NCBI GenBank assembly: GCA_029255685.2
Contig: CM055319.2
Coordinates: forward strand, 21,298,247-21,362,246
Direction of reading: 5' to 3'
Length of the DNA: 64,000 nucleotides
Source: Silene conica
Lineage: Eukaryota > Streptophyta > Magnoliopsida > Caryophyllales > Caryophyllaceae
Shown piece after piece: positions 1 to 12,120 of this stretch (positions are counted from its first letter, which is position 1; each line of letters starts with the position of its first letter). A program made the position numbers and the translations under genes. The notes below the pieces were generated by a model, which saw nothing but the letters and a program-made list of their open reading frames with translations, was not told the origin of the DNA and did not search any database.

Positions 1-3000
1 TCTTAACCGACGAGAGCATAGGAATGTCGTTTCCAATCAGTAGTATGTCATCTACATAAAGTACTAGGAACACGATTTTACTCCCACTTGACTTGATATA
101 CAGACATGGTTCTTCGACACTTCGAATGAATCCGTTCTGTTTTATCACGTCATCAAAACGATGATTCCAACTCCGTGATGCTTGCTTAAGTCCATAGATG
201 GAACGCTTAAGCTTGCACACTTTCTTAGGATGTTTAGGATCGATGAAACCCTCAGGCTGTATCATATACAATTCTTCTTCCAAAAACCCGTTTAGGAAGG
301 CGGTTTTCACATCCATTTGCCAAATCTCATAATCATGAAATGCGGCTATCGTTAAGATAATCCGATTAGATCTAAGCATTACGACTGGAGCAAATATCTC
401 ATCATAGTGCAACCCGTGTACTTGAGTGAAACCTTTTGCCACCAATCGTGCTTTATAAACATCTGGTTGTCCATCTAATGCACGCTTTATCTTATAAAGC
501 CATTTGCACTGAAGCCTGAAGGGGTCTTATCTTTTCAGGCAAATCAACCAAATCTCATACTTGATTCTCTTGCATGGAATCTATTTCGGACTGCATGGCT
601 TCGAGCCATAGCTTGGAGTCGGAACAGGTCATGACTCCTTTGTAGGTAGCTGGTTCGTCACTCTCAAGGAGTAAAATGTTTTCTACACCACATTTCTCAA
701 CCATACCAATGTATCGGTCTGGGGGTGAGAAACGCGAACCGACCTCCTAGGTTCCTCAGGAATGGATACCATAGCAGATGTGGAAGGAACACTTTCTTCC
801 ATCACATTGTTGGTTTCTGGTTCTTAAACCTCTGACAGATCAAAAGTTCTATTACTCTGTTTGTTCGAGAGAAACTCTTTCTCTAAAAACTTCGCACTAG
901 CCGCAACAAACACTCTTTGTTCGGTAGGGGAATAAAAGTAGTGACCAAAAATTCCTTTTGGATAACCTACAGAGTAAGTCTTGGCCGATCGTAGGCCTAG
1001 TTTGTCTCCGTGTCTCCACTTGACATAAGCTTCACAGCCCCAAACCCGAATAAAAGATAAGTCAGGAACTTTTCCTTTCCACATCTCATATGGAGTCTTG
1101 TCCGCTGCTTTAGTCGGACTTCGGTTAAGTATTAGAGCAGCCGATTGAAGAACAAATCCCCATAATGAATCAGGCACAACCGTGTGACTCATCATGGATC
1201 GAACCATATCTAATAAAGTTCGATTTCTCCGTTCGGATACACCATTCAATTGTGGTGTTCCAGGTGGAGTCAACTGCGATACAATACCACAATCTTTCAG
1301 GTGTTGATCAACTCAGTCGAAAGATACTCGCCACCACGATCAGATCGAAGTGCTTTTATCTTCCTATCCAATTGGTTCTCAACCTTATTTTGGAATTCCT
1401 TGAACTTGTCAAAGGATTTACTCTTATGTTTCATTAAATAGACATACCCGTATCTACTCAAATCATCCGTAAAAGTGATGAAATATCTATAGTCGTCTCT
1501 TGCTGTGATTGACATAGGACCACACACATTTGTATGTATGAGTCCTAAAAGATCACTAGCTCGCATTCCAATACCTTTAAAGGAAATACGAGTCATCTTT
1601 TCGATGAGACATGATTCACACGTACCAATTGATTCGTAATGAAATGGTGGTATTGACCCATTCTTAATGAGTTTCTCTACGCGTTTTTCATTGATGTGTC
1701 CCATTCGACAATGCCATAAATACGTTTGTTCTTTATCATCTGTTTTAACCCTTTTATTATTCACATGATAAACCTCGGTGGTTTGGTCTAAAACATATAT
1801 TCCGTTTACGAAAACAGCCTTTTCATAAATCATATCGTTTAATGAAAAAGTACAACAGTTGTGCTTAATATTAAAACAAAATCCTTCTGTATCCAAAACA
1901 GAAAAAAGAAATAATGTTTTTCGACAAACTAAGAACAAAATAACAATTATTTAAATAACTCGAAACCACTAGGTAGTTTGAGTACATAAGTTCCTATGGA
2001 GACAGCTGCAACCTTTGCTTCATTTCTAACGCGAAGGTCTATGTCCCCCTTCTCAAGTTTGCGGACGTCCCTTAAACCCTGCAAGTAATTACACAAGTGA
2101 GAACCACAACCAGTATCAAATACCCATGTTGCTAAACTTGCATGGTTTATTTCAATCATATGAATAAATGAAGATATACCTGTGGCCGTCACACGTCTAG
2201 CCTTGATATCCTCGAGGTACTTAGGGCAGTTCCTCTTCCAATTCCCATACTCGTGGCAATGGTGACACTCTCCCTCTTTCCCTTTGCCCTTAGCATTGGC
2301 CTTTGAGTTACTGGTCTCACCAGGTCCACTCTTGGGCTTCGACTGCTTCTTTTTGAACTGAGGCTTCTTAACATTTAAGGGAGTCTTTGCCTTTCCCTTC
2401 CCTTTCCAATTAGCTTGTATTACAAGGACGTCCTTCTTAGCATTCCCACTCAAATTGAGATCTTTCTCAACTTGCACGAGCTGAGAGTGGAGCTCATGAA
2501 GACTTTTCTTCATGTCATTCATGTTATAGTTCACCCTAAATTGGGTGAACCCATCATGAAGAGAGCGTAAGATTCGGTCTACAATGACTGACTCCTCAAT
2601 CTTGCAACCAAGAGACTCCAGAACTTCCACATTCTCAATCATTTTGAGGATGTGTGGGCTAACAGCTTGGCCCTTAGACAGTTTAGCTTCAAAGAAGCGG
2701 ACTGCTGCGTCATACCTCATGATTCTCGGAGCTTGCGAGAATTCATTGGTAAGGGTGGTGAAAATCTTATTTGCACCTTGTGAAATGAAGCGGCGCTGCA
2801 AATTTCTTTCCATTGCATAAATAAGTACGTTCTTAATCGCACCAGCTTCACGAACGAACTCATCATATGCAGTTCGTTGGGCTCCAGTCCTTGTGGTTGG
2901 TTCAGCCGTCATTGGCTCAACCAAATACTTTATTTTACCATTAGCAATGGCAGCATTCCGTAATGCTGCCTCCCAATCGGTTATTCTTAAGGCGGGATTT

Positions 3001-3086
3001 CTGATTGTAGGAGACGTGGTCCATAAAGGAGCGTAACCACGACTCCCTGGTGAGGGTGGCGCTAGGGCCCGAAGTTGCATTTGCAT
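1..3086 (-). pseudogene. Copia gag-protease-integrase-RT coding block (broken)
   Basis: In the element this polyprotein would supply capsid, processing protease, integrase and reverse transcriptase. Gag occupies roughly 2150-3086 and carries a CCHC knuckle (CHHCHEYGNWKRNC). The aspartic protease motif WVFDTGCGSH follows at about 2100. The integrase region at about 850-1800 shows the HHCC zinc finger (LWHCRMGH, CESCLIEK), core motifs including SDRGGEY, and GVSERRNRTLLD. RT lies at about 1-550 with YVDD. The start taken for gag is the ATG at 3086. The block is a fossil with at least three breaks and no intact reading frame across it. Family assignment is firm; activity is not expected. Confidence 0.88.
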
Positions 3087-5220
3087 CAGTCATTTTTAAT
3101 AGCAGATATTAAATGATCTACAAATGAGAAAATAAATAAACATGAGTAAATCATTGAATTTAAAATCCTTTTAAACAAAGATATACGACATAATATAATC
3201 GATCTCACTCAAAGAATTATATAATGTATCCCAAGACCCAAATCCCGATTTGGTGAGTTAACCCTTTAACTGGTTCTACATTAGAACTCTCAGTCGACAA
3301 ATTTCTTAAATTTATCTATTAGTCCACAATGACTTCAATAACTTGATTGAATCATTGTGTTGAGTTCAACTAGGTCACAACACACTACTTACCCGAGGTA
3401 GAAGGGGTCCATATAGAGATAACAACAAGTCCTATATGTCCACCGACGAACAAGGGATTCATAGTTGTTTGATCTAGAAAGGCTAATTTCTCAATTTTAT
3501 GTAGAGTGATATCCCATCACTATTTTAAACTCATTTAAGTGAACTATTTTGAGATTAGTAGGAATAAGTGATGGCATAAATAAAACATCATATGTCAAAA
3601 TGCAAAATAATCTACATGAGTCATTTTACATGCATATAGGTGGTTTGGTTTAGACGGAATATAATGACATACAACATTCAAGCAATGAAGAAAAGAACAT
3701 AAAACATAAAATCCTAGTGTGGCCTATCCTATGAAAAACAGTAAATACAACTTGGAATTCAATCACATGGACCCTAGAAGCTTCATGGATCACCGTTCTT
3801 CATCTCATGATGTAAACTGGAAATAGAGATCCAGACGCACCAAACTCCTCTTCTTCTTCTTCTTCTTCTTCTTCTTCTTCTTCTTCTTTATTCTAAGCTA
3901 TTACGATGCAAATCCTATTTACATTTGATCTAAAATAAAGAAAAAATAAAAATGCGAGATCTCATAAATTACATCACTTGATTACTTTCCACCATTACGG
4001 AAAAGTAACCCAAAAACTAAAGCCACACTAGATTACATAATTGAACTTGACAACAATTGTAAAAATAATAAATTCAACCTTCATTGAGAAACAATATCAT
4101 TAACAATATAATAAAAACATTCATAATGCAATATTATCCAAACCACCATTAACCTTAAAATTACATGTCACACATGTAAACCATAATCCAAGTAAATTCT
4201 AAACAATTTTAGAATTTAGTAAGTATCATCTATTAGATATAATAAACCCTTTAAAATAAATAAATGATTAAATAACCGAAAAATTATCAAATGATTTTCG
4301 TTTATTTCCTTACTTTTCACGGAAATCACACGTTTTCTTTCCTTTTCTTTCGAAAAAAAAAATTGTTACAATTACAAAAACATCTTTTATATTTTAGTTA
4401 ATATAAATATGATCTCATAATATAAATAAAAACGAAAACAAATAAAATATCCCTAAAATCCAATTTTACGGTTTTAATATCCCTTTCATTTTGTTATCTT
4501 TATGATTTGGTCAAATTATAAATCTTTATTTATAATTTAGTTAATACAAATATCATCATATAATATTAATAATAACAAAAGCAACAAATCACAAAATTAA
4601 GGAAATGGCCGGAAAAATAAAACTCACGGTCCAAAAACACGTTTTTTTTGTTTAACTAAATTCGGCAATTACTCATATTGTCAAATAATATCATGCAAAT
4701 CAACATGTTCATAAGATATTATACCATTTCCTTAAATAGAATAATCAAGGTAGAAATAGATTTTTGGAAACTTTACTAATTCGTCAACTTTCTTAAAATT
4801 ACTCATAGTAGCACAAAATTTATCTCATAATTTATGTGTTATAGTTCTAATCATATTAAATCTTAAAAATTTCCAAATATTGTCATTAAGGTTAAATTTT
4901 TAATTCATATGAACAATATCCATTCATCTCAACAATTTAAAACAAATCGATCTAATTCTAAAATTATGTTGATTGAACTTTTAATAAATATTGATCTATA
5001 TCATTGTTATGAGCATCATCTTATGATAATTATTTTAACAATTAAAATAACAAAATTAAAAAATTTTTAAAAAAAAACAAAACAAAAAAACGCCGTGAAC
5101 CAGCCGTGACAATCACGAAAAAAAAAACTTCAGCCGAGAAAAAAAAAATTTAAACCGTGAAAAAAAAATTGGGCCGTGGGATTTAATTCTCAATTAATTA
5201 TCAAAACGATTTTGAACAAT
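3087..5220 (-). other. Long Copia leader between primer binding site and gag
   Basis: About 2.1 kb of AT-rich sequence separates the primer binding site from gag. No open frame of note is present. It holds a (CTT)n microsatellite and several A/T homopolymer runs near 5050-5180. The Copia element at 17423-25767 has a leader of similar length (about 2.5 kb), so a long leader seems to be a family trait and not an accident of this copy. Confidence 0.7.
3850..3889. repeat. (CTT)n microsatellite
   Basis: About 13 uninterrupted CTT units inside the Copia leader. Confidence 0.97.
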
Positions 5221-5233
5221 GGCTCCGATACCA
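5221..5233 (-). other. Primer binding site, tRNA-iMet type
   Basis: The minus strand reads TGGTATCGGAGCC two bases inside the LTR end, matching the 3' end of initiator methionine tRNA (TGGTATCAGAGC) with one difference. It fixes the LTR boundary and the orientation of the element. Confidence 0.9.
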
Positions 5234-5235
5234 CT

Positions 5236-6201
5236 TGTAGGAAATAATTTCTTAAATTACTTATAAAATTATTAATCATATTAATACTGCCAAAGATTAT
5301 GTCAGAAACAATTCAATAAAACCTCAATTGCAAGAATTAAACAGTCAAGAATATAAAATTAACCTTTAGTCCTATATGAGATCGGCCTAAGAACAACCTA
5401 GTATAAACCCAAACTTCAAGGTAGAAGTTCTTCTTAGATTGCACCCAAGATGACTGAGAAAGATCCCTTCAAAGCTCCTCCTAAATTACTATTAATTATT
5501 TTAGAGGATTTGTTTTGGGATTTTAAGATGATAAACTAATCAAAGAGAACAAGAGAGAAAACAACTTATGTTTTTTCGTCCTTGTACCACATGGCCGAAA
5601 TCCCTTCTTATAGGGTTTTGGTTTGTGTTGGTATTGTACTTCTATTAGCAAACCTCCTTATATTATAATATTCTAAGTCAGTTTCGTGGAAACCTCCTTA
5701 TATTATAGTATTCTAAGTCAGATTCCTTATTCCGAATTTCCTTAAAATATCATACATATTTTAATAATTTTCGGTGTATAATTATAATTCCCGGAGAACA
5801 TTAATTAATTATCTTATAATTAATTAACCCAATTATATTATTCTAAAATATCATATATTAAAATATAATTAATAAATATAATATTTATATATATTTATTA
5901 GAATTAACATTTAATTTATTTCTCCTAATTATTATTAATTGTTTATCATCTACTTAACTACATTTAGCTAAGTTTAGCATTTACGTAATTATATCAATAT
6001 ATAATCACATTTCTCAGTACTATCCTATAGGTGTGACCTTTAGGGATCAGCTGATTATCGCCATCATATGACAGTAACGTCAAACTACTAGTGAGCCAAT
6101 CGTTACCGATAAACTTTAACCAACTGATTAATATACTACGTATCCCTGTGTGAAAGATTTATTCAAACAATCACACACTGTGGAGGGCATTTACTCCAAC
6201 A
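5236..6201 (-). repeat. Copia 5' LTR (966 bp)
   Basis: The minus-strand LTR runs from TGTTGGAGTAAATGCCC at 6201 to TTTCCTACA at 5236, with TG...CA ends, and abuts the primer binding site. It contains a 40-bp tandem duplication. Near its 5' end is a stretch about a cytosine-rich CCTATAGGTGTGACC core (about 6023-6040) that recurs in the other Copia LTRs of the window. The partner LTR is outside the window. Confidence 0.88.
5651..5720. repeat. 40-bp tandem duplication inside the Copia LTR
   Basis: AACCTCCTTATATTATA followed by a nearly identical 30-base stretch occurs at 5651-5680 and again at 5691-5720 with a single difference (ATA/GTA). The copies are 40 bp apart. Confidence 0.9.
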
Positions 6202-7047
6202 GAGCTATGTGTCGCTATGTTATAGGCTCAAACAATCTTCTTGTAATCTTCTTTATTAAATCAACGACCACAGAGCTATGTGTCGCTATGTGGTTAAAGT
6301 TACAATTTATTATTATTATTTTCAGTAGCCCCACCATGTTCAACATTACCATTTAATTCTCATTCAAAGAATTGATATATACAACAAACAATCTGATACA
6401 TGAGTTGATATATAAATTGTGATTTTTGTGAATTGCTCATTAATTAAATTTACTAAAACTAATACTGCTAATTTTTAATGTTAATTTATCATTATATAAA
6501 ATGTTAACAAAACCAACAACTGAAAAATATCAAATTACAAATTTAATATGGAGTATAAAACTAAAAAATCATAAACACAATATAATTTAACTACGAGATT
6601 ATTAAATGGAAAAATTATTACGAATAACTGATCATATAATAATATGAATATTTAAAACGCAATATAAAATAAATAAAAAATATACTTAAAAAGAGAAAAA
6701 ATTAAATTAGAGTATTTGCGTAGAAAAAAAATGAAGGATAACTTTGATCTAATGAAAGCATCCGATCTGCAAAATTAAAGAGTATAAAAGCACAAATAAT
6801 TTAAAAGGAGTGAAAATATACTCAAAAACAAAAAATTCGTTATAAAAACAATTCTTTAAATATTAGTTTTACAAAATTAAGTAGATTTAAATAAAATTAG
6901 CCAACACATCTAAAAATTTCGAGTAAAAACAGCTGAAATACATGAGTATTTAGATCTATTTCATTAGTGACGTTAAGTCGTATAGATGAAATGGGAAAAG
7001 AGGTGAGATTGAGTGGAGGTGGTTAGAGCCTTTACGGAGGTATTATG
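6202..7047. other. AT-rich intergenic DNA
   Basis: No coding potential is evident. The only structure noted is a 21-base direct repeat containing AGAGCTATGTGTCGCTATG at 6200-6220 and 6271-6291. The first copy touches the LTR end at 6201. Confidence 0.6.
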
Positions 7048-7742
7048 TAGTCGGGATTTTTTTTTTGGGTAAATTGAAGACGGAGAAACCCCCAAAACTA
7101 AAACAGCTGGAAATGAAACAGAATCAAAAACGAACAAAAAGAGAACAAAGCAAAAGACACAGGAAACTCCTATTGACTAAGCGGCAGAGGAAACAGAATG
7201 AGGCACCAGTCTAGGCCACGCAACCCCACTCTAGTCTTGCTGCGCTTACACTAGCAAATGGTTCGGCACATTCGACATGTCATACCGGATCACCTGTTGT
7301 GTTTGCGTAACTCCAATATTAGCTAACCAATCCGCACACGCGTTTGCTTCCCGGTATGTGTGATGCATCTCTACTTGCCATTGAGAATCGCGAATAAAGG
7401 CTTGACATATTCTTACCATATGAATGTGAGCTGTTGGCACACTGGGTACCGACTCCATGAAGTTTATAACAGTCATAGAGTCCGTCTGAATGATAAGTTT
7501 TTCAATCCTTCGTTCCATTGCAATCATCAATCCCCTCTTTAGAACCATTACTTCTGCTCGTGTTACTGTGGCTAGGCCCAACCGTTCCGCAAACGCTACT
7601 AGGATCTATCCCGAGGAATTGCGAAACACACCTCCCGTTCCGGCCAACCCTGGGTTCCCTTTCGATGCACCATCTATATTCAACGTGATCCACGTTTCCG
7701 GCAGAGCTAAACCATCGAACAAAAATTTCTTTAGTCGGGATT
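7048..7742 (-). mobile_element. 5'-truncated LINE tail with target duplication
   Basis: An 11-bp direct repeat TAGTCGGGATT lies at 7048-7058 and 7732-7742. Between the copies is about 673 bp on the minus strand, ending (at low coordinates) in a run of ten T, which is the poly(A) tail read on the plus strand. Poly(A), target duplication and a severely shortened 5' end are the signature of target-primed LINE insertion. The insert encodes the C-terminal RNase H of a plant L1-type element, followed by about 180 bp of 3' UTR. Confidence 0.9.
7246..7731 (-). pseudogene. LINE RNase H domain (C-terminal ORF2 tail)
   Basis: The minus-strand frame encodes an RNase H of the type fused to the C-terminus of plant LINE ORF2 proteins, which degrades the RNA strand of RNA-DNA hybrids. 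In order it shows LNIDGASKGNPG (first Asp), RAEVMVLKRGL (Glu), IIQTDSMTVI (Asp) and YREANACADWLAN (Asp), so all four active-site acidic residues are present. A single in-frame TAG at 7606-7608 splits it, between the GGVFRNSSG stretch and ILVAFAERLGLA. The natural stop is at 7246. The upstream endonuclease and RT domains are missing because the insertion is 5' truncated. It is not a host gene, because the poly(A) tract and target duplication enclose it. Confidence 0.88.
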
Positions 7743-8619
7743 GTTGTGAATGAAGAAAGGATGTAAAATTCAATGGAGCTTGAGAGCGTTTTTGAGTTAG
7801 CTAGATGATGGATGAGCCAGTTTGTGAATTGTATTAGGGTACAATTCATAGATAAAAGTCTGTTTAGGTAGGTCATAAGTGTAAGTGTAAGTTTTGGATC
7901 AATTGGGTTATTATTTTAATTGGGATAATTGTTTATTGAGATAACGACTAAACAATTTTTTTTAAAAAAATATTTAATAATAAAATTGTTATTATAGGTA
8001 GTGAATATTTTGTGATATGTATAATTTTCAACTTCACCATTTAGAGGAAATATCTCAAAAACAACCATTTGTTGTGGGTAGTAAGCGACATATCGATGTA
8101 CGGATATTACTTTTGTTTAACGGGTATGGGTGCGGGGGAAATGTGCCAATGACAAAAATAAATATAATCATTCATTTATTTTATGTTTACGAATACATCT
8201 ATAAAATCTTATTAAGAGGGTAATTAAAAAAATGTGACATGACAATTTTTAATGTGACTTGACATATTAAATGTGACGTAACATATTTTTATTGTGACAT
8301 GGCGAATTTTATATGATGGATTATCAATTTATTATTACATGTCATTAATTTAATTCACTTATCTATACATTAATTTAACTCAATTCTCTATAATATTAAA
8401 GGATATTATCAATATTCTGAGATTAATTTTGTATATTAAATATATTGTTTTCCAAAGTTTATGTATCCCTTCAATATTTAAATCAAAATTTCGTAATTTA
8501 TAATTAATATTGACATTTTGATTGAAATTTTTGTAGTAAAATATGTTAATAAATTTTATAATTATAGTTAAAAATATCTTTTTTTAATAAAACATGTTAA
8601 TAATTATTATTGGGTCCTG
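7743..8619. other. AT-rich intergenic DNA
   Basis: No gene is supported. A 68-codon frame at 8017-8223 resembles nothing I recognise. A short degenerate repeat lies at 8232-8304 and is listed separately. Confidence 0.5.
8232..8304. repeat. Short degenerate tandem repeat around TGTGAC
   Basis: Four copies of ATGTGACATGACA-like sequence start at 8232, 8252, 8271 and about 8292, roughly every 20 bp, with substitutions (ATGTGACTTGACA, ATGTGACGTAACA, TTGTGACATGGCG). Confidence 0.6.
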
Positions 8620-9404
8620 ATTTTCGCAGTACACATTTTACTCGATGCAGTACACTGTTGACAATTTTACCCCTCTCATTTTCCTTTTCATTTTCTCTCT
8701 AGTCCCTCTCTGATGTTTTTTCTCCAATATCAAAATGTGTACTACGAAAAGTAATTTATTTTCTCAGTACATTTTTACTCAATACAATTGCGAAATTAGT
8801 TTTATTTTATTTTTATTATTTTATTACTTTTTTGTACCCTATTTTCATGACTGGTAATTTTATAAAAACAATATGCGCGAAAATTAACGTAAGGTAACAT
8901 AATAATTAAGAATATATTGAAAAAAAAGGAAAAAAGAAACAAAAAATAACTGTACTACTTTTAGTAAAACGAAAAAAATCCCAAATTAATGAAATACGCT
9001 TGTTTAGTACTAATTGACAAAGATTGATTAAGCAATTAACATATGTTGATTTGGTTTCTAACCAATTGAAGTATTACGTAGTATTAAGCATGTCAATTCG
9101 TTTCTAAATAATTAACAATGATTCTTCTTTTCAGGTTGATGAACAAACCCTAATTAAAAAAGAAAATATATTATTAAAAATACAATCAAATTACTAATTA
9201 ATATAAGATTAATGAATTAATTACCTGTTCGTCACTTGAATAATCGTTCGTAGTTGTAAATTTTTAATGGGGTGTAAGATGGTAAAGGTTGCAATATTAG
9301 AGAAGGAAGAGAGAATTAGGTTTAATATTTTTCTAGGAAGGGGCAACAAATGGAAATTTTGGTGTAAAAAGTACTGTATTGAGTAAAAAACGTACTGCGA
9401 AAAT
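8620..9404. mobile_element. Non-coding inverted-repeat element (MITE or nested MITE pair)
   Basis: The ends form a 34-bp terminal inverted repeat: ATTTTCGCAGTAC at 8620, and its reverse complement ending at 9404, with about 5 mismatches over 34 positions. Two further copies of the end lie inside. One, in inverted orientation at 8732-8752, closes a small unit of about 130 bp with the left end. The other, at 8758-8785, has the same orientation as the left end. This fits two related MITEs side by side or nested. No ORF is present and I cannot settle the target duplication, so the superfamily is open. Confidence 0.65.
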
Positions 9405-9670
9405 AAATTACGTTATTAAAAGGTCTTTATATTACTTAACCACAACCATTTTTATTAATATTTTTTCCTAATTATTTCATTTTTGTTTTTAAACATGGTA
9501 ATAAATTGATTAAAACTTTTCATAATACTTAATCCCCACCAAATTCGTTAAAAGTTTTTCCTATGGAATTATTTTTTGTAATATAATATGTTAATAATTG
9601 ATCAAAACTCTTTATATTAATTAACACCCATAATTTGCATTAATATTTTTTTTCCTATTTAATTCATATC
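9405..9670. repeat. Decayed tandem repeat of about 85-90 bp units
   Basis: Three diverged copies can be lined up, starting near 9412, 9496 and 9589. Each has a GTTAATAA-like start, a CTTTATATTA/CTTAACC block, an ACC(A/C)A block and a TTTTTTCCTA block. A further piece (ATATGTTAATAAATT, 8540-8617) lies left of the MITE, which suggests the MITE inserted into this array. Confidence 0.5.
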
Positions 9671-11432
9671 TTGAGAGCAATCAATTATCTAATCTAATAA
9701 TACCACAAAATAAATTAAGATTAAAATTAAAATATGGAAATTTATGGTTGTGTAATGTCTTTAAAAACCATAATTGCTATAATAGTTTCTATTCACTCTA
9801 TTTATTTAAAATATATTGCCCATGAGTTTCTACGTTTCGTATTATATTTCATGGTTTAATTTATTTATTTGACGATAATAAGTATATTGAGAATTATTGT
9901 TGAGTGTTGTTGTCGTTGTTGTTATTGCATTGGTGGTGTTGAATAGAATATATTTTAATTTGCGATATATTTTAAATCACTTTAATTTTGAATTGTTTAT
10001 ATGTACAACTTTCTCTTAAGTCTTATTGTTATATACTTGTTCAATTTCGTTTAATTGGATATAATTTCATTAAATTAAATACATATATAAATCTATAAAT
10101 ATAATATATAAATAAAAGACAAGGTAAAGAATGATTAAACAATTCTCATGCAAGGTATATTAAAAATGGAAAAAACAATTAAAGCAAACTTTTTACATTT
10201 CATTTCTCCCTACTCTATATTTATGTCTATTAAATTTCCTAATAATGAAAAAGGATGATTAAAAGTCACAAAACATTGCTACATATTTATGTATATATTA
10301 AATTTGATAATAATATATAATAAAAAATATAAGTCGTCCAAGAGTCATAAAATGCATCATCAATTGGCTATAAATATTTGATGGAAGACAACATTTGTGA
10401 GCCAAAATTCAATCGAGTATTTTGTTTACGCCATCACCGAGAGAATTGCATGTGTAAATAATCATTCTTATTATTGTAAGTTCTATTGGTTATGAAGTAC
10501 TATGAGATTTTTGAACTTCACATATGTTATTTTGTTGTTATTTAGAGGCTATCAATATTTGTGGAGTTGCGCTATTGAAAGGTAAACATACTTACATTTT
10601 TATTATTCAATGTTCTATTTCTTTCATTATTTAAGGAAAAATTTAAATTAATATAATCATAATGTAATGTTAAATAAATCAAACTCCACCATTTTGTTTG
10701 TTATTAATTGCTTAGTGAATTTTTTGTAGGGATTATTTATTTGAGAAAGAGAATTATATGAAGAAGGAAATACTATAATTGTTTAAACAAATACTCCCCT
10801 TTTCCCCCCAGTTTTATATTATAAACTAACTACAAGATTGACAACATGAATATTAATGACTAATTAATTTCAGTTTCATGAAAAAAAATAGTATTTCATA
10901 AATTTTAAAGTGTATGTTTTATTTTTGTATGTGTTATCTTTTTATTCATAATTTTCACTTTGAAAAATAGCTCTCATAAAATGAAATTGGAGTTGCAAAG
11001 ATCTCAATCATATTAACAAGTTGGACAAAATAAATTTTATTGATATGAATAATGGCTAAATGTCCATTATTAATAATATTTATGCTTACAATATAGTTAA
11101 AAGACTACTTAAAACATTTAATTTTAATCCACATGTCATTTTTATATTGGTTAATACATAATTCATCTATATTGATTACTAGATTATTCATTTATTTATT
11201 CAATATTGTAAAATATCAACTGAGTTATGATTGATTTATACAGTATTATAAAAAGACAAGACTAAATATCTTATTAATATCACAAATCTTGAAAGCCCTT
11301 AAATTTGAACAAAACAAACGCGTACGATGAAGTTTGAAAATATGATGAATATTTCATAACCCAACGATGGAACTGACATAAAAAAATAAAAAAAAATTAT
11401 ATAATTAATTTAAAACCTTGACACACTTAACT
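9671..11432. other. AT-rich intergenic DNA
   Basis: No ORF or repeat of known family is seen. There is a TTG-rich stretch at about 9897-9945. A TATA-like GCTATAAATATTTG near 10368 is followed by a G-T-A-A-G-T at 10478 and AAAGGTAAAC near 10580, which could mark a small transcribed unit, but nothing coding supports it. Confidence 0.5.
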
Positions 11433-11663
11433 TGATGTGTGATGAACTATATTTTAGTCAAGATTTTCATTGTCTTTTCTTCATTTTTGGTCCCGTTTCA
11501 ACCTCGTTTTGCGTGCCTTTGCTCGATTTTAGGCCCATTGCCTCGACTATTCCTATTTGGTTCCCATTTTGTAGGTATTGAGGCGGGAACGAAGAAACAG
11601 GAGCAAACGAGACGGATTTCCATGCAAAAATTGAAGAATTGATGAAGATAATGCTCCAGGCCC

Positions 11664-12090
11664 TCTCAGCCGGTCCCAGACCGGCAGCCGGTGGGCCGAC
11701 TGGGAGTCTTGACTTGACTTTTGAAGAAAAATGAAGAAAAGTTACAGGAATTTGAAGTTCGCTTCTTAGCCGGTTCTCAACCGGCGGCCGGTAGGCCGAC
11801 TGAGAATCATGGCCTCACTTGGCTTTCTTCAAAATGTGCAAAAAAAGTCAGAAGTATCAAAATTGACTTCCAGCCGGTGACCAACCGGCAGCCGGTCGTC
11901 CGGCTGGTGGTACCTGTATTGAAGAAAAATTGAAGAAAAAGTCAGAAGTGAGAGTTCAGACTCTAAGCCGGTGCCCGACCTGCAGCCGGTCGGTCGGCTA
12001 AGAAGCATGTATCAAAGAAGCTCGAGTCATTTGTTTACGTTTTGACTCTTAGCCGGTAACCCAACCGGCAGCCGGTTGACCGGCTGAGAG
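11664..12090 (+). repeat. GC-rich hairpin minisatellite, array 1 (five units)
   Basis: Five units of about 43 bp recur every 80-100 bp, starting near 11664, 11767, 11869, 11966 and 12048. Each begins with CTCAGCCGGT-like sequence and ends with its reverse complement ACCGGCTGAG. In the middle is a second inverted repeat, clearest in the last unit as AACCGGCAGCCGGTT. The array sits in an AT-rich LTR just upstream of the TATA box. Confidence 0.85.
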
Positions 12091-12113
12091 TCATTTCTCA
12101 GATTTTCGCACAC

Positions 12114-12120
12114 TATATAA
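12114..12120 (+). promoter_or_regulatory. LTR TATA box
   Basis: TATATAA in the context CGCACACTATATAAACCCGC, 24 bp after the hairpin array. The same context recurs at 30014 in the second LTR, which supports it as the U3 core promoter. Confidence 0.75.

Larger units (their letters stand above)
1..6201 (-). mobile_element. Ty1/Copia element, Tork/Angela-like, 5' part
   Basis: This is the 5' portion of a Copia LTR retrotransposon read on the minus strand. From right to left it has an LTR, an initiator-Met primer binding site, a 2.1-kb leader, gag with a zinc knuckle, protease, integrase and then reverse transcriptase, which is the Copia domain order. The RT motif YVDD reads at about 20-60, just inside the left edge, so the RNase H and the other LTR lie outside the window and no target duplication can be checked. 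The coding part is broken, with at least three breaks. The lineage call (Tork/Angela) rests on the gag zinc knuckle followed by NWKRNCPKYL and the LTR start TGTTGGAGTAAATGC, and is tentative. Its gag is recognisably related to the gag at 21163-22083. Confidence 0.9.

Noticed and set aside
7246-7581. The RNase H frame as a host gene.
   Set aside because: A poly(A) tract and 11-bp target duplication enclose it, and the domain is the usual C-terminal tail of plant LINE ORF2.
8017-8223. A 68-codon frame in AT-rich DNA.
   Set aside because: It has no family resemblance, no promoter or splice context, and a length expected by chance.
10360-10620. A TATA-like box and splice-like signals suggesting a small host gene.
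   Set aside because: No open frame follows and the signals are common in AT-rich DNA; mentioned in the region entry only.
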